Source of the DNA: Rhodanobacteraceae bacterium
GTDB taxonomy: Bacteria; Pseudomonadota; Gammaproteobacteria; Xanthomonadales; SZUA-5
NCBI GenBank assembly: GCA_024234055.1
Contig: JACKOW010000006.1
Coordinates: forward strand, 1 to 64,000
Direction of reading: 5' to 3'
Length of the DNA stretch: 64,000 bases
Shown: piece by piece, positions 15,594-26,603 of the stretch
Position numbering within the stretch: the first letter of the stretch is position 1
Layout: each line of letters starts with the position of its first letter
Made by a program: the position numbers and the translations under genes
Notes under the pieces: model-generated
Told to the model about the DNA's origin: nothing
Seen by the model: the letters and a program-made list of their open reading frames with translations, nothing else
Database searches by the model: none

Positions 15594-16913
15594 ATGCACA
15601 AGGCTTGGAAGCGAGCACTCGATCGCCTCAGTACCGAACTGGTTGCAGAAGACGTGCAGACCTGGTTGAAGCCCATGCAGGCGCGCATGCGCGGCGGCAA
15701 TCTGATTCTGCTGGCACCCAATGGCTTCGTCGCTGACCGTGTACGCCGTGATTATTTGCCGCGCCTGCGTGAGTTGATGGCCGAGCTCGATCCGGCCGTC
15801 GGCGAAGTGTCCGTGGAGCTCGGAACCGGGGATGCACCGCCAGCGCCGGCCAAGGCGAGCGAACGACCAGCGGAACTCGATGTTCGCTTTGACGGCAAGC
15901 TCGATACTCGATACCAGTTCGACAATTTTGTCGAGGGCAAGTCCAACCAGCTGGCGCGTGCCACCGCGCTGCAGGTGGCGCTGAAGCCGGGGCAGGCCTA
16001 CAACCCCTTCCTGCTCTACGGCGGCACGGGCCTGGGCAAGACCCATCTGTTGCATGCGGCCGGCAACTTGATCCTGCGCAACAATCCGCGGGCCAAGGTG
16101 CTCTACGTGCGCTCGGAGGAATTCATCCGGGCCATGATCCATGCGCTGCAGCAGAACAAGATGGACCAGTTCAAGCGCAGTTATCGCTCGGTAGACGCGC
16201 TGCTGATCGACGACATCCAGTTTCTGGCCGGAAAGGATCGCACCCAGGAAGAGTTCTTCCATCTGTTCAATGCCCTCTACGACGCCAAGCAGCAGATCAT
16301 CATGACCTGCGACCGATATCCCAAGGAGGTCGACAAGCTGGAGCCGCGGCTGAAGTCGCGTTTCGGCTGGGGCATCAGCGTGGCCGTGGATCCACCGGAT
16401 TTCGAAACCCGGGTGGCCATCCTGCTATCCAAGGCCGCGGCGGCCGGCATGGATCTGAACGAGGAAGTGGCGGCCTACATCGGCAGGCGCATGCGCTCCA
16501 ATGTGCGCGAGCTCGAGGGCGCGCTGAACACGCTGCATGCGCACGCGAATCTGCTCGGCAAGGTCGATGTCGATCTGGCCTTCGCGCAATCGACGCTGCG
16601 CGATGTACTGCGTCCGCACGAACAGCAGATCTCGCTGTCGAACATCCAGAAGACGGTGTCCGACTACCATCGCATCCCGCTCAGTGATCTGCTCGGCAAG
16701 AAACGCACGCGCTCGCTGGTACGGCCTCGGCAGATGGCGATGGCGCTGGCCAAGGATCTGACTGCCCACAGCCTGCCGGAGATCGGTCAGGCCTTCGGTG
16801 GACGCGATCACACCACCGTGCTGCATGCGTGCAAAGTCGTGCGTGAACTGGTAGACACCGATTCACGAATGCGGGATGACTGGGACAAGCTGGTGCGGAT
16901 GTTGAGCGTATGA
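15594..16913 (+). CDS. dnaA: Chromosomal replication initiator protein DnaA
   Basis: ATP-dependent initiator that binds oriC and unwinds it. The start at 15594 gives MHKAWKRALDRLSTEL, aligning with the usual DnaA domain I opening; an in-frame ATG at 15546 would add 16 residues. Domain I ends with the WLKPMQA block. A short linker (about 80-105) precedes the AAA+ domain with Walker A GGTGLGKTH (about residue 143) and Walker B LLIDDIQF (about 203). Domain IV carries the DnaA-box recognition motif GGRDHTTVLHAC (about 402). At 439 residues the length is normal. The linker is short, as in other Xanthomonadales. dnaN follows after 235 bp that include DnaA boxes. Confidence 0.97.
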   Translation: MHKAWKRALDRLSTELVAEDVQTWLKPMQARMRGGNLILLAPNGFVADRVRRDYLPRLRELMAELDPAVGEVSVELGTGDAPPAPAKASERPAELDVRFDGKLDTRYQFDNFVEGKSNQLARATALQVALKPGQAYNPFLLYGGTGLGKTHLLHAAGNLILRNNPRAKVLYVRSEEFIRAMIHALQQNKMDQFKRSYRSVDALLIDDIQFLAGKDRTQEEFFHLFNALYDAKQQIIMTCDRYPKEVDKLEPRLKSRFGWGISVAVDPPDFETRVAILLSKAAAAGMDLNEEVAAYIGRRMRSNVRELEGALNTLHAHANLLGKVDVDLAFAQSTLRDVLRPHEQQISLSNIQKTVSDYHRIPLSDLLGKKRTRSLVRPRQMAMALAKDLTAHSLPEIGQAFGGRDHTTVLHACKVVRELVDTDSRMRDDWDKLVRMLSV

Positions 16914-16943
16914 CAACACGACCAGAAGAAACCGTGCGCAAGC

Positions 16944-16952
16944 TGTGGACAA
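16944..16952 (-). promoter_or_regulatory. DnaA box (one mismatch)
   Basis: The minus strand reads TTGTCCACA, against the consensus TTATCCACA. Confidence 0.6.
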
Positions 16953-16978
16953 GTCCGGGAGTGGCGGGGACAGAAAAG

Positions 16979-16987
16979 TTATCCACA
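16979..16987 (+). promoter_or_regulatory. DnaA box (consensus)
   Basis: Exact TTATCCACA, 26 bases after the opposite-strand box, 66 bases past the dnaA stop. Confidence 0.75.
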
Positions 16988-17148
16988 TTTGGTCCCCAGC
17001 TCCCAGCCCAGTTCATCCCGACCCAATTGTCAGAAGATTATTCGTAAAAACAAGACGTTGAAAGATTTGCACAGGCAGAACGGCTGATCATCATCATCAA
17101 CATGTTCTACTGCTTTAAAAAGACTTAGAAGCTTAGGAGCTTGGCATC

Positions 17149-18249
17149 ATGCGATTTAGCGTCCAACGAGAGGCTTTGTTGCGTCCCTTGCAGCAAGTGG
17201 TTGGCGTGGTGGAAAGACGGCAAACGCTACCGGTACTCGCCAATGTGCTGATCCGGGTCGAGGGTGACAACGCCAGTTTCACCACGACCGATCTGGAAGT
17301 CGAACTGTCGGCAAGAATGGCGGTGGACGGCGCAGAGGCGGGGGAAGTGACGATCCCGGCCCGCAAGCTGTTCGATATTGTCCGCGCGCTGCCAGATGGA
17401 TCCAAGATCGATCTGAAACAGGAGGGCGAGCGAGTCAAGCTGAGCTCTGGGCGTTCGCGCTATACGCTGGCCACCCTGCCGGCCAGCGAGTTCCCGGCCA
17501 CCGAATCGGGTGATATCCAGGAACGCATCGAAATCGATCAGGGCGGTTTCAAGAAGCTGCTTGAGCGCAGCGCTTTCGCCATGGCAGTGCAGGATGTGCG
17601 CTATTACCTCAATGGCTTGCTGGTCGAGGTTCGCAGCAATGGCTTGCGCACGGTGGCAACCGACGGTCACCGGCTGGCGCTGGCGGAGACGGCTGGCGTG
17701 GCCGAGGGCGAGATCCGGCGTCAGGTGATCGTGCCGCGCAAGGGCATTCTGGAGCTGCAGCGTTTGCTGGAGGGTGGCGAGGCGCCACTGGAACTGGCTT
17801 TCTCCAAGAATCATATCCGGGCCCGTCTGTCCGACAGCATCGTCGTCTCGAAACTGATCGATGGCCGCTTCCCGGATTACGAGGCGGTGATTCCGCTCGG
17901 TGCCGACAAGATCATCCTGGTCGACCGTGATGCGATTCGTCAGGCCTTGTCGCGAGCGGCCATTCTGTCGAACGAGAAATACCGGGGTGTCAAGATTGAG
18001 GTATCGCCTGGGGTCCTGCGGGTGATTGCGCACAATCCCGAGCAGGAAGAAGCGATGGAGGAGATTGAAGCCGAGACCACGGTGGACCAGCTCGGCGTCG
18101 GTTTCAACGTCAATTATCTGCTGGATGCACTGAGTGCTGTCGATGGTGAGCGGGTTCGGATTCGTTTGCGCGATGGCGCCAGCAGCGCGCTGGTGGAATC
18201 GCCGATCGACGACACCACGCGCCATGTGGTGATGCCGCTGCGGCTGTGA
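17149..18249 (+). CDS. dnaN: DNA polymerase III beta sliding clamp
   Basis: Forms the ring dimer that tethers polymerase III to DNA. The 366-residue length is standard. The start MRFSVQREALLRPLQQVVGVVERRQ matches the family N-terminus. VLANVLIRVEGDNASFTTTDLEVEL, TVATDGHRLALAE and the C-terminal hydrophobic-pocket segment ending HVVMPLRL are all present. AGGAG lies about 10 bases upstream of the ATG. It is flanked by dnaA and recF, in the same orientation. Confidence 0.97.
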   Translation: MRFSVQREALLRPLQQVVGVVERRQTLPVLANVLIRVEGDNASFTTTDLEVELSARMAVDGAEAGEVTIPARKLFDIVRALPDGSKIDLKQEGERVKLSSGRSRYTLATLPASEFPATESGDIQERIEIDQGGFKKLLERSAFAMAVQDVRYYLNGLLVEVRSNGLRTVATDGHRLALAETAGVAEGEIRRQVIVPRKGILELQRLLEGGEAPLELAFSKNHIRARLSDSIVVSKLIDGRFPDYEAVIPLGADKIILVDRDAIRQALSRAAILSNEKYRGVKIEVSPGVLRVIAHNPEQEEAMEEIEAETTVDQLGVGFNVNYLLDALSAVDGERVRIRLRDGASSALVESPIDDTTRHVVMPLRL

Positions 18250-18321
18250 TCCAGGGGTGAGCGCGATCGTGTCTTCCCGGCGGGGCCGTTTATGCGGCCC
18301 CGTTTTCATTGGAGCGTACGG

Positions 18322-19392
18322 GTGCATCTGACGCGTCTGACCATCGCCGGATTACGTTGTCTGCGGGAGGTCGAACTGGCGCCTGGGCGGGGTCTGAATC
18401 TGCTCCTGGGCGGCAATGGCGCCGGCAAGACCAGCGTGCTGGAAGCGCTGTATCTGTTGGGTTCGGGTCGTAGTTTCCGTTTCGGCGGGCATGAGGCGGT
18501 CATTGCGCGGGGCAGTGCAGCCTTGCAGGTCTATGCCGAGATCGATACCGATGGCCGTCAGGATCGACTGGGTTTCGAACGGGCACGTTCGAGCTGGCGG
18601 GCGCTGCGCAATGGTGAGCGCGTGGCGGACCTGGCGGAACTGGCGACACTGGTACCGGTGGTCTGCTTCAGTCCCGAATCCCATGAACTGATCGGCGGCG
18701 GCGCTGAGGTGCGCCGTCGTTTTTATGACTGGATCGTGTTCCACGTGGAACCGGAGTTCACCGAAGCCTACCGACGCTATGCCCGACTGTTGCGCCAGCG
18801 CAATGCGGTGCTGAAGCAATCGGCATCGGATGCGGAGTTGCGGGTGTGGACTTCGGATCTGGCTGATGCAGGGGAGAACTTGGCGAAACTTCGGGAGAGG
18901 CTGCTACCCGACTTTTCGTCGGCCATGGTGGGCGCCCTGGCATTGACCTTGCCCGAAATGGGTGCGGCCAGCATCAACTACAAGCGGGGTTGGCGCGACG
19001 ATGTGGAGCTTTACGAGCGCCTGGAATCCCTGAGTGCCAGGGAGCGCGAGGTGGGTCATACCCTGGCCGGACCTCACCGAGCCGACTGGACGGTGTCCTT
19101 CGGCGGGCGCGAGATCCGCGAGCAGGGCTCCCGAGGGCAGCAGAAGCTGGTGGCGCTGGCCGCTGTCCTGGTGGCTGCGGGGATCTATCGTATGCGTCGC
19201 GGCCACGCGCCCATCGTGGCGCTGGACGATCTGGCCTCGGAGCTGGATGCAGAACACCAGCGGCGGGCGCTGAATTCCTGTGCAGACCTGGGCGCACAGC
19301 TCTGGGTGACCGGCACGCAGCACACCGCGGCCTTTTCTGAATGGGCGGGCGAGCAAGCGGTGTTTCACGTGGAACATGGGCAGGTTGCGTGA
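18322..19392 (+). CDS. recF: DNA replication/repair protein RecF
   Basis: RecF loads RecA at single-strand gaps together with RecO and RecR. It is an SMC-like ABC ATPase with Walker A GGNGAGKTS near residue 30, signature-region residues EQGSRGQQKLVALA, and Walker B-like APIVALDDLASELD. A GTG at 18322 preceded by GGAG gives MHLTRLTIAGLRCL, matching the conserved RecF start; an ATG at 18292 would add ten unlikely residues. The length of 356 residues is typical. Two parS-like palindromes are embedded in the coding sequence, encoding VFHVEP and VFHVEH. Confidence 0.95.
   Translation: MHLTRLTIAGLRCLREVELAPGRGLNLLLGGNGAGKTSVLEALYLLGSGRSFRFGGHEAVIARGSAALQVYAEIDTDGRQDRLGFERARSSWRALRNGERVADLAELATLVPVVCFSPESHELIGGGAEVRRRFYDWIVFHVEPEFTEAYRRYARLLRQRNAVLKQSASDAELRVWTSDLADAGENLAKLRERLLPDFSSAMVGALALTLPEMGAASINYKRGWRDDVELYERLESLSAREREVGHTLAGPHRADWTVSFGGREIREQGSRGQQKLVALAAVLVAAGIYRMRRGHAPIVALDDLASELDAEHQRRALNSCADLGAQLWVTGTQHTAAFSEWAGEQAVFHVEHGQVA
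18737..18752. promoter_or_regulatory. parS-like site 1 (15/16 match), inside recF
   Basis: It reads TGTTCCACGTGGAACC, matching the palindromic ParB target TGTTCCACGTGGAACA except at the last base. Confidence 0.7.
19361..19376. promoter_or_regulatory. parS site 2 (full match), at recF 3' end
   Basis: It reads TGTTTCACGTGGAACA, which fits the ParB-binding consensus at all 16 positions. It encodes the near-C-terminal VFHVEH of RecF. Confidence 0.85.
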
Positions 19393-19410
19393 TCGAAAGG
19401 TGGGTGGCAG

Positions 19411-19500
19411 CTCTCGCGGGCGCCGCGCCGCGGCGCCGCTTTCCCGGAGCCACAACATCAGGAGCCGCCGCGAAGGCGCGCGTCCGTCTTCAAGACCGTG
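19411..19500. repeat. ~95 bp GGCGCC-rich dispersed element
   Basis: Same orientation as 10375-10466: GCGGCGCCGCTTT, then ACATCAGGAGC, then GGCGCGCGTCC.TCTTCAAGACCG. Confidence 0.72.
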
Positions 19501-19730
19501 TCGACCGCGCCACGTGGTACATGGCCCCTTGGCAGGGTTCGCGTCGACACACGTACTAAGCAATGCCGGCGGGAGGGCACGTCAAGCAAACCCTCAGTGG
19601 GTAATTCGCTTGGACTATCGACCTCAGCGGCAGAGCCGCCCTGTGGGCAGACCGACCGTTCGTGACCGGAATCAGAGCCGCCTCTGACCAAACATGTCTC
19701 AACCCGGCTGATTGTCTCAAGCAAGAAGGA

Positions 19731-19792
19731 GCGGGCAGGGATCCGACCTCGATGCATGATCTCACCGTGCCGCAACGTGGGTCCCCTGGGGC
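19731..19792. repeat. GTGGGTCCCC-core element (degenerate copy)
   Basis: A GCGGGCAGGG start, a CTCGATGCATGATCTCACCGTGCCGCAACGTGGGTCCCCT core, and a TATGCGCGAA tail that is shared with the copy at 31011. Confidence 0.72.
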
Positions 19793-19869
19793 TGGTCTAT
19801 GCGCGAACATGTGCACCTACAGGCCTTGGCGCGAGTACCGACAAACATACGCTGTTCCCATGAGCGTCC

Positions 19870-19885
19870 GGTTTCACGTGGAACA
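19870..19885. promoter_or_regulatory. parS-like site 3 (15/16 match)
   Basis: It reads GGTTTCACGTGGAACA, differing from the consensus at the first base only. It is non-coding, 484 bp after recF. Confidence 0.72.
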
Positions 19886-19936
19886 TCACGTTTCCTTCGA
19901 CTCGCTCCGGAATTGCCAGCCGCTGTCGACTGTACC

Positions 19937-20013
19937 GTAGGAGCGACTTCAGGTCGCGACCGATTCCCTCGCGACCTTCGCCGCACCCAATCGCGCCACA
20001 AGGGCGCTCCTAC
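19937..20013. repeat. REP-like hairpin, GTAGGAGCG family (77 bp)
   Basis: The arms GTAGGAGCGACTTCAGGTCGCG and CGCGCCACAAGGGCGCTCCTAC lie just upstream of the gyrB promoter region. Confidence 0.78.
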
Positions 20014-20107
20014 GCAGCGGCCACCGGACACCGAGATCCCAGCGGAGATAGGGGCGTTTGCCCAGCCTGACCGCGCCCGGCGGCAACGGAAGTGACACTC
20101 CCGCCCC

Positions 20108-20116
20108 TGCTATACT
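20108..20116 (+). promoter_or_regulatory. Likely gyrB promoter, extended -10
   Basis: TGC immediately followed by TATACT forms an extended -10 element, 57 bases before the gyrB ATG. No good -35 is seen at standard spacing, which is acceptable for an extended -10 promoter. Confidence 0.5.
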
Positions 20117-20173
20117 CGTCGGCTTGCGTTCGACGCCTCCCACGGCGCACGCCCCGGACCCAATGCCTGGACC

Positions 20174-22657
<2,484 letters not shown>

Positions 22658-22754
22658 GCGACCGGCGCCGCGTGGCGCGCATCGCTGCCGACACGCCGCG
22701 CTAGCAGCCACAATCCTCGCCTGACGCCGCGCAGACCCACCCCAGGGTGGAGTT

Positions 22755-22778
22755 CGATTCCGCTCAACAGCGGAATCG
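22755..22778. terminator. Hairpin downstream of gyrB
   Basis: A perfect 10-base stem (CGATTCCGCT / AGCGGAATCG) with a CAAC loop, about 100 bases past the stop. There is no U-run, so intrinsic termination is uncertain. Confidence 0.4.
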
Positions 22779-22858
22779 GCCATTGCCTGATTCCGGTCCT
22801 TGGGATACCGTTCCAGCACTTTGGGCGTATGGGCGTCCGGTGTGGACAGGAGCGGAGC

Positions 22859-25756
22859 ATGTTGAGGCAAATCGTAGGACTGACTTTGATGGCGGGACTG
22901 AGTTGCGGCGCGGCTATGGCTGCCTCGGTTCCAAAAAACGGCGACGCGCCGCTGGCCAGCGGCGTCTATCGGGGCCTGGTGCCGGTCGCGCATTTCGATG
23001 TGTCGCCGCCCTTGCGCGACATGAAGCCCACCGGCATTCCCCCGCTGGTGCTGACCCGCGCCAATGGCGAGATCGACGACGACCCGCCGAGCGGTCTGGA
23101 GTGGCAGTTCTTGCCGGGCCCCCAGCTTCCTGATCCGATCGTCCAGTCTGCCGTGGGCCCTCTCAATATTCCGGCTCCGAGTGTGTCCTTTGATGGCCAG
23201 AACAATATCTCCGGCGTCAACCCGCCGGATCCAGCGGGCGATGTGGGACCCAACCACTATGTGGCAATGAGCAATCTGCACACCGCCATCTTCGACAAGA
23301 CCGGCAACCTGCTGCTCGGACCGGTGGCCACCAACACCTTCTGGGCCGGTTTCGGTGGCGCCTGCCAGACCGAAAACTCGGGTGATCCGATCGTGCTCTA
23401 CGATCAGTTCGCCGATCGCTGGATCCTGACCCAGTTCACCTCGGCGGGCCCGACCTATTTCAACTGCGTCGCGATCTCGCAGACGCCGGATCCCACCGGT
23501 GCTTACTACCGTTATGCCTTCTCGACCGGCACCAATTTCCCCGATTACCCCAAACTCGGCGTGTGGTCCAACGCCTATCTGATCGCCAATCGGGAATTCG
23601 CCGGCAGCAGCTTCGGCGGTATCGGTGCCTACGCCATCAATCGCGCGCAGTTGATTGCGGGTAACCCGACCCCGCAGGTGATTTCCTTCGTCGTGCCGCC
23701 GGGCGCCACGCCCTACAACACAGGTGACGGCCTGCAGCCGGCCGATATCGATGGAACAACCCTGCCAGCACCCGGCACGCCTGCCTATTACGTCGGCGCG
23801 ATGGATAACAACGGGCCCTATGGAGCCCCCCAAGACGCCCTGAACTTCTGGAAGTTCGTGATCGACTTCACGACACCCGCCAATTCCAGCTTCACGCTGA
23901 CCCATGTGGTGCCCATTTCTCCCTACAACAGCATCTTCAGTGGCTGCTCGGGACGCTCCTGCATTCCCCAGCCGAGCACGACCAACAAGCTCGACCACCA
24001 GGGCTACCGCCAGCGCCCCCTGAATCGCCTGGCCTATCGCAACTTCGGCAGCTATGAGGCGCTGGTCACCAATCAATCGGTCGACGCCGGTGCCGGCCCG
24101 GGCGGCGCAGTTTCCGGCATCCGCTGGTGGGAACTGCGGGTCACAGGCGGTGTGCCGTCGCTGTTTCAGGAAGGAACCTATGCCCCAGGCGTGACCGATG
24201 GCATACACCGCTGGATGGGCTCCATCGCCCAGGACTCGGCCGGCAACATGGCCCTGGGTTACAGCGCATCCAATGAAACTGTCTTCCCCAGCGTGCGCTA
24301 CACCGGACGCCTGGCGAGTGACCCTGTCGGCACCATGCCTCAGGGTGAGGGCGTGATCGTCGCCGGTACGGGCTCCCTGACCGCAGGTGGCAACCGCTGG
24401 GGTGATTACACCTCGATGAACATCGACCCCACTGACGATTGCACCTTCTGGTACGTCAACGAATACGCGCCCACGACCTCGACCACGGGCTGGCGTCTGC
24501 GTGTGGGTTCTTTCCGTTTCAATGAATGCGGCACGCCCACCTACACCATGAGCGTCACCCCGCAGGCACAGACGATCTGTGCCAATGGCAGTGCGGAGTA
24601 CGGCATCAACATCGGCAGCATTTCCGGCTTCAACTCGCAGGTCACGCTGTCAGCCAGCAATGTACCCGCCGGCGCCAGCTCCAGCTTCACCAGCACCCTG
24701 GTGACGCCCCCTGGCTCCAGCAGCTTCCAGGTGACGCCGACCGGCGTGGCGGCGGGTACCTACATGATCGACATCAACGGTACCGCCAGTGGCCCGATCA
24801 ACCGCCTGCAGACGGTTGACCTGACTGTGCAGACCACCGCACCGGCTGCCTCCACGCTGACCACTCCGGCCAACAGCGCCACCAATGTCGCCCCCAATGT
24901 GAGCTTCACCTGGGCGGCCGTGCCGAATGTGATCGACTACACCGTGCAGGTCGCAACCGATGCCGCCTTCACCAACATTGTCCGCACGACGACGACCAGC
25001 GCCACCACGTGGACGCCATCGCCGCAGCTGGATACCAGCACCAGTTATTTCTGGCGCGTGTTCTCGCGCAACGCCTGCTCCACCGCAGCCGAGTTGTTCG
25101 CGGACGGCTTCGAAGGCACGGCGCCGGCTGGCGGCCTGGGTACGGTCTCGGCCACGGGCACCTTCACCACGGCAGCCGCGCCTGGCGATTGCCCGGCGGG
25201 TCCGGCACCGACGATCGTGGCCAGTGAAGACTTTGAAGGCGCTGCCACCGGTTGGGTGCAGGAAGCGGGCGGTACCGGCACCAACACCTGGGCGATTACC
25301 AGCAACTTCCCCTTCGCCGGAACCAAGGCACTGCAAGGCCTGACCCCGGCTACCGCCTCTGATCAGCGCTTCATCAGCCCGGCCTTCGATCTGCCCACGG
25401 TAGGCAACGGCTTGACGCTGTCCTTCCAGAGCCGGCAGTTGATGGAATCGCGCACCGGCGGCGGTTGCTGGGATGGCGGCTTCATCGAAGTTTCGGTCGG
25501 TGGCGGGGCGTACTCGCAGATCACGACCGGCTTGTTGACGGATCCCTACGACGGCGCCCTGCAGAGTGGTAATCCAGCCGCGCCGGTCAACGCCTGGTGC
25601 GGTGATCCGCAGGCCTATCTGAAGTCGGTGATCGATCTGGCGCCCTATGCGGGTCAGAGCAATGTCCGCTTCCGCTTCCGCGTGACCTCGGACACCTCGG
25701 TCAATCGCGCCGAAGGCTGGAACATCGACAACGTCGAGATCAAGCGCTGCAACTGA
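22859..25756 (+). CDS. Large secreted modular protein (Ig-like, FN3-like, C-terminal jelly-roll)
   Basis: The start at 22859 follows AGCGGAG and opens a signal peptide (MLRQIVGLTLMAGLSCGAAMA). Residues about 90-560 form a large Trp/Tyr/Asn-rich domain (PPDPAGDVGPNHYVAM, RWGDYTSMNIDPTDDCTFWYVNEY) that I do not assign; it may be a beta-propeller. An Ig-like module (TMSVTPQAQTICANGSAEY) follows, then an FN3-like module (TTPANSATNVAPNVSFTWAAVPNVIDYTVQV). Next is the ELFADGFEG motif common in secreted proteins of this order, and a C-terminal MAM/carbohydrate-binding-like jelly roll ending WNIDNVEIKRCN. It is probably extracellular. No catalytic site was recognised. Confidence 0.85.
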   Translation: MLRQIVGLTLMAGLSCGAAMAASVPKNGDAPLASGVYRGLVPVAHFDVSPPLRDMKPTGIPPLVLTRANGEIDDDPPSGLEWQFLPGPQLPDPIVQSAVGPLNIPAPSVSFDGQNNISGVNPPDPAGDVGPNHYVAMSNLHTAIFDKTGNLLLGPVATNTFWAGFGGACQTENSGDPIVLYDQFADRWILTQFTSAGPTYFNCVAISQTPDPTGAYYRYAFSTGTNFPDYPKLGVWSNAYLIANREFAGSSFGGIGAYAINRAQLIAGNPTPQVISFVVPPGATPYNTGDGLQPADIDGTTLPAPGTPAYYVGAMDNNGPYGAPQDALNFWKFVIDFTTPANSSFTLTHVVPISPYNSIFSGCSGRSCIPQPSTTNKLDHQGYRQRPLNRLAYRNFGSYEALVTNQSVDAGAGPGGAVSGIRWWELRVTGGVPSLFQEGTYAPGVTDGIHRWMGSIAQDSAGNMALGYSASNETVFPSVRYTGRLASDPVGTMPQGEGVIVAGTGSLTAGGNRWGDYTSMNIDPTDDCTFWYVNEYAPTTSTTGWRLRVGSFRFNECGTPTYTMSVTPQAQTICANGSAEYGINIGSISGFNSQVTLSASNVPAGASSSFTSTLVTPPGSSSFQVTPTGVAAGTYMIDINGTASGPINRLQTVDLTVQTTAPAASTLTTPANSATNVAPNVSFTWAAVPNVIDYTVQVATDAAFTNIVRTTTTSATTWTPSPQLDTSTSYFWRVFSRNACSTAAELFADGFEGTAPAGGLGTVSATGTFTTAAAPGDCPAGPAPTIVASEDFEGAATGWVQEAGGTGTNTWAITSNFPFAGTKALQGLTPATASDQRFISPAFDLPTVGNGLTLSFQSRQLMESRTGGGCWDGGFIEVSVGGGAYSQITTGLLTDPYDGALQSGNPAAPVNAWCGDPQAYLKSVIDLAPYAGQSNVRFRFRVTSDTSVNRAEGWNIDNVEIKRCN

Positions 25757-25780
25757 TCTCTGACTGAGTCACCGTAGCTC

Positions 25781-25813
25781 AAGGCCCCTGGGTGCAGATC
25801 CAGGGGCCTTTTT
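25781..25813 (+). terminator. Rho-independent terminator
   Basis: The stem AGGCCCCTGG / CCAGGGGCCT is followed by TTTTT, 25 bases past the stop of the secreted protein gene. Confidence 0.88.
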
Positions 25814-25904
25814 CATGGTTCGCCCCGCAGGGCGCACCCGCGGGGAGGTGAAAGTCCTCTACTCGCCCGACAATGGACGCAGGTAGTGTTGGAGTGGAAG
25901 GTGA

Positions 25905-26603
25905 ATGAGTCGCGCCTTGTGGTTTCTGTGCTGGATGATGTCGCCGCTGATGGCCGCTGAGTTGCCGAGCAGTGCCCGGGCGGTGCAGGCTGAGCAGCGT
26001 GTGCGGGCGGAGCTGGGTGCGCGGCTGTCGGATCTTGGGGCGTCGTGGGGGGCCCCGGTCTATCTGCGCATTTTCAAGGAGAGCCGGGAGCTGGAGTTGT
26101 GGGTGCAGGTGGGCGAGGGCTATCAGCTGTTCCAGACCTGGCCGATCTGTACCTGGTCAGGTACTCTGGGACCGAAGTTGCGGCAGGGTGACTGGCAGGC
26201 GCCGGAAGGTTTCTATGCGGTGGCCGCCCGGCAGTTGAATCCGAACAGCCGCTTTCATCTGTCTTTCAATCTCGGCTATCCCAATGCCTACGACCGCGCC
26301 CATGGTCGCACTGGCGACTTCCTGATGGTGCACGGCAATTGCGTGTCGGTGGGCTGCTACGCCATGGGCGATGACGCCATCGAACAGATCTACACGCTGG
26401 TGGCGGCGGCCTTGGCGCAAGGTCAGGCCTTGGTGCCGCTGCATATCTTCCCCTTCCGCATGGAGGGCGATTGGGCGGCGGCCTACGCGAAGCACGAGTG
26501 GCTGCCCTTCTGGCGCGAACTGGAGCCGGCGTATCGCGACTTCGTGGCTGGCGGACAGCCACCCAGGGTGCGGGTGCAGGGAAAACGTTACGTGGTCGAG
26601 TGA
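25905..26603 (+). CDS. L,D-transpeptidase family protein (YafK/YkuD fold)
   Basis: The 232-residue protein has a short N-terminal hydrophobic signal segment (ALWFLCWMMSPLMA). The YkuD catalytic motif is HGNCVSVGC, with His143 and the nucleophile Cys151, preceded by GDFLMVHG. PEGFYAVAARQLNPNSRFHLSFNLGYPNAYDR is the YafK-type core. YafK-like enzymes act in the periplasm on peptidoglycan crosslinks or lipoprotein attachment. GGAAGGTGA before the ATG supports the start. It is a single gene. Confidence 0.9.
   Translation: MSRALWFLCWMMSPLMAAELPSSARAVQAEQRVRAELGARLSDLGASWGAPVYLRIFKESRELELWVQVGEGYQLFQTWPICTWSGTLGPKLRQGDWQAPEGFYAVAARQLNPNSRFHLSFNLGYPNAYDRAHGRTGDFLMVHGNCVSVGCYAMGDDAIEQIYTLVAAALAQGQALVPLHIFPFRMEGDWAAAYAKHEWLPFWRELEPAYRDFVAGGQPPRVRVQGKRYVVE

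Larger units (their letters stand above)
16914..17148. other. Candidate chromosomal origin (oriC) between dnaA and dnaN
   Basis: The spacer holds a perfect DnaA box, TTATCCACA at 16979-16987, and a one-mismatch box on the opposite strand at 16944-16952 (TGTGGACAA). An AT-rich stretch (about 17030-17075, and TGCTTTAAAAAGACTTAGAAG near 17110-17132) is in strong contrast with its GC-rich surroundings. Gene context (dnaA-dnaN) is a common oriC site. Only two clear boxes are seen, so the origin is a candidate, and the region may instead or also regulate dnaN. Confidence 0.6.
19393..20173. other. 781 bp recF-gyrB spacer, repeat-filled, no gene seen
   Basis: recF and gyrB are usually close neighbours. 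Here the gap holds, in order, a GGCGCC-rich element, a GTGGGTCCCC-core element, a third parS-like site and a GTAGGAGCG hairpin, and finally the gyrB promoter. Short frames on both strands run through repeats and have no plausible product. Confidence 0.7.

Noticed and set aside
19505..19520. Fourth parS-like CACGTGG site
   Set aside because: The flanks (GCGCCACGTGGTACAT) lack the outer TGTT/AACA bases.
22741..22780. tRNA-like GTTCGATTCC string after gyrB
   Set aside because: No acceptor, D or anticodon stem could be built; it is part of a simple hairpin.
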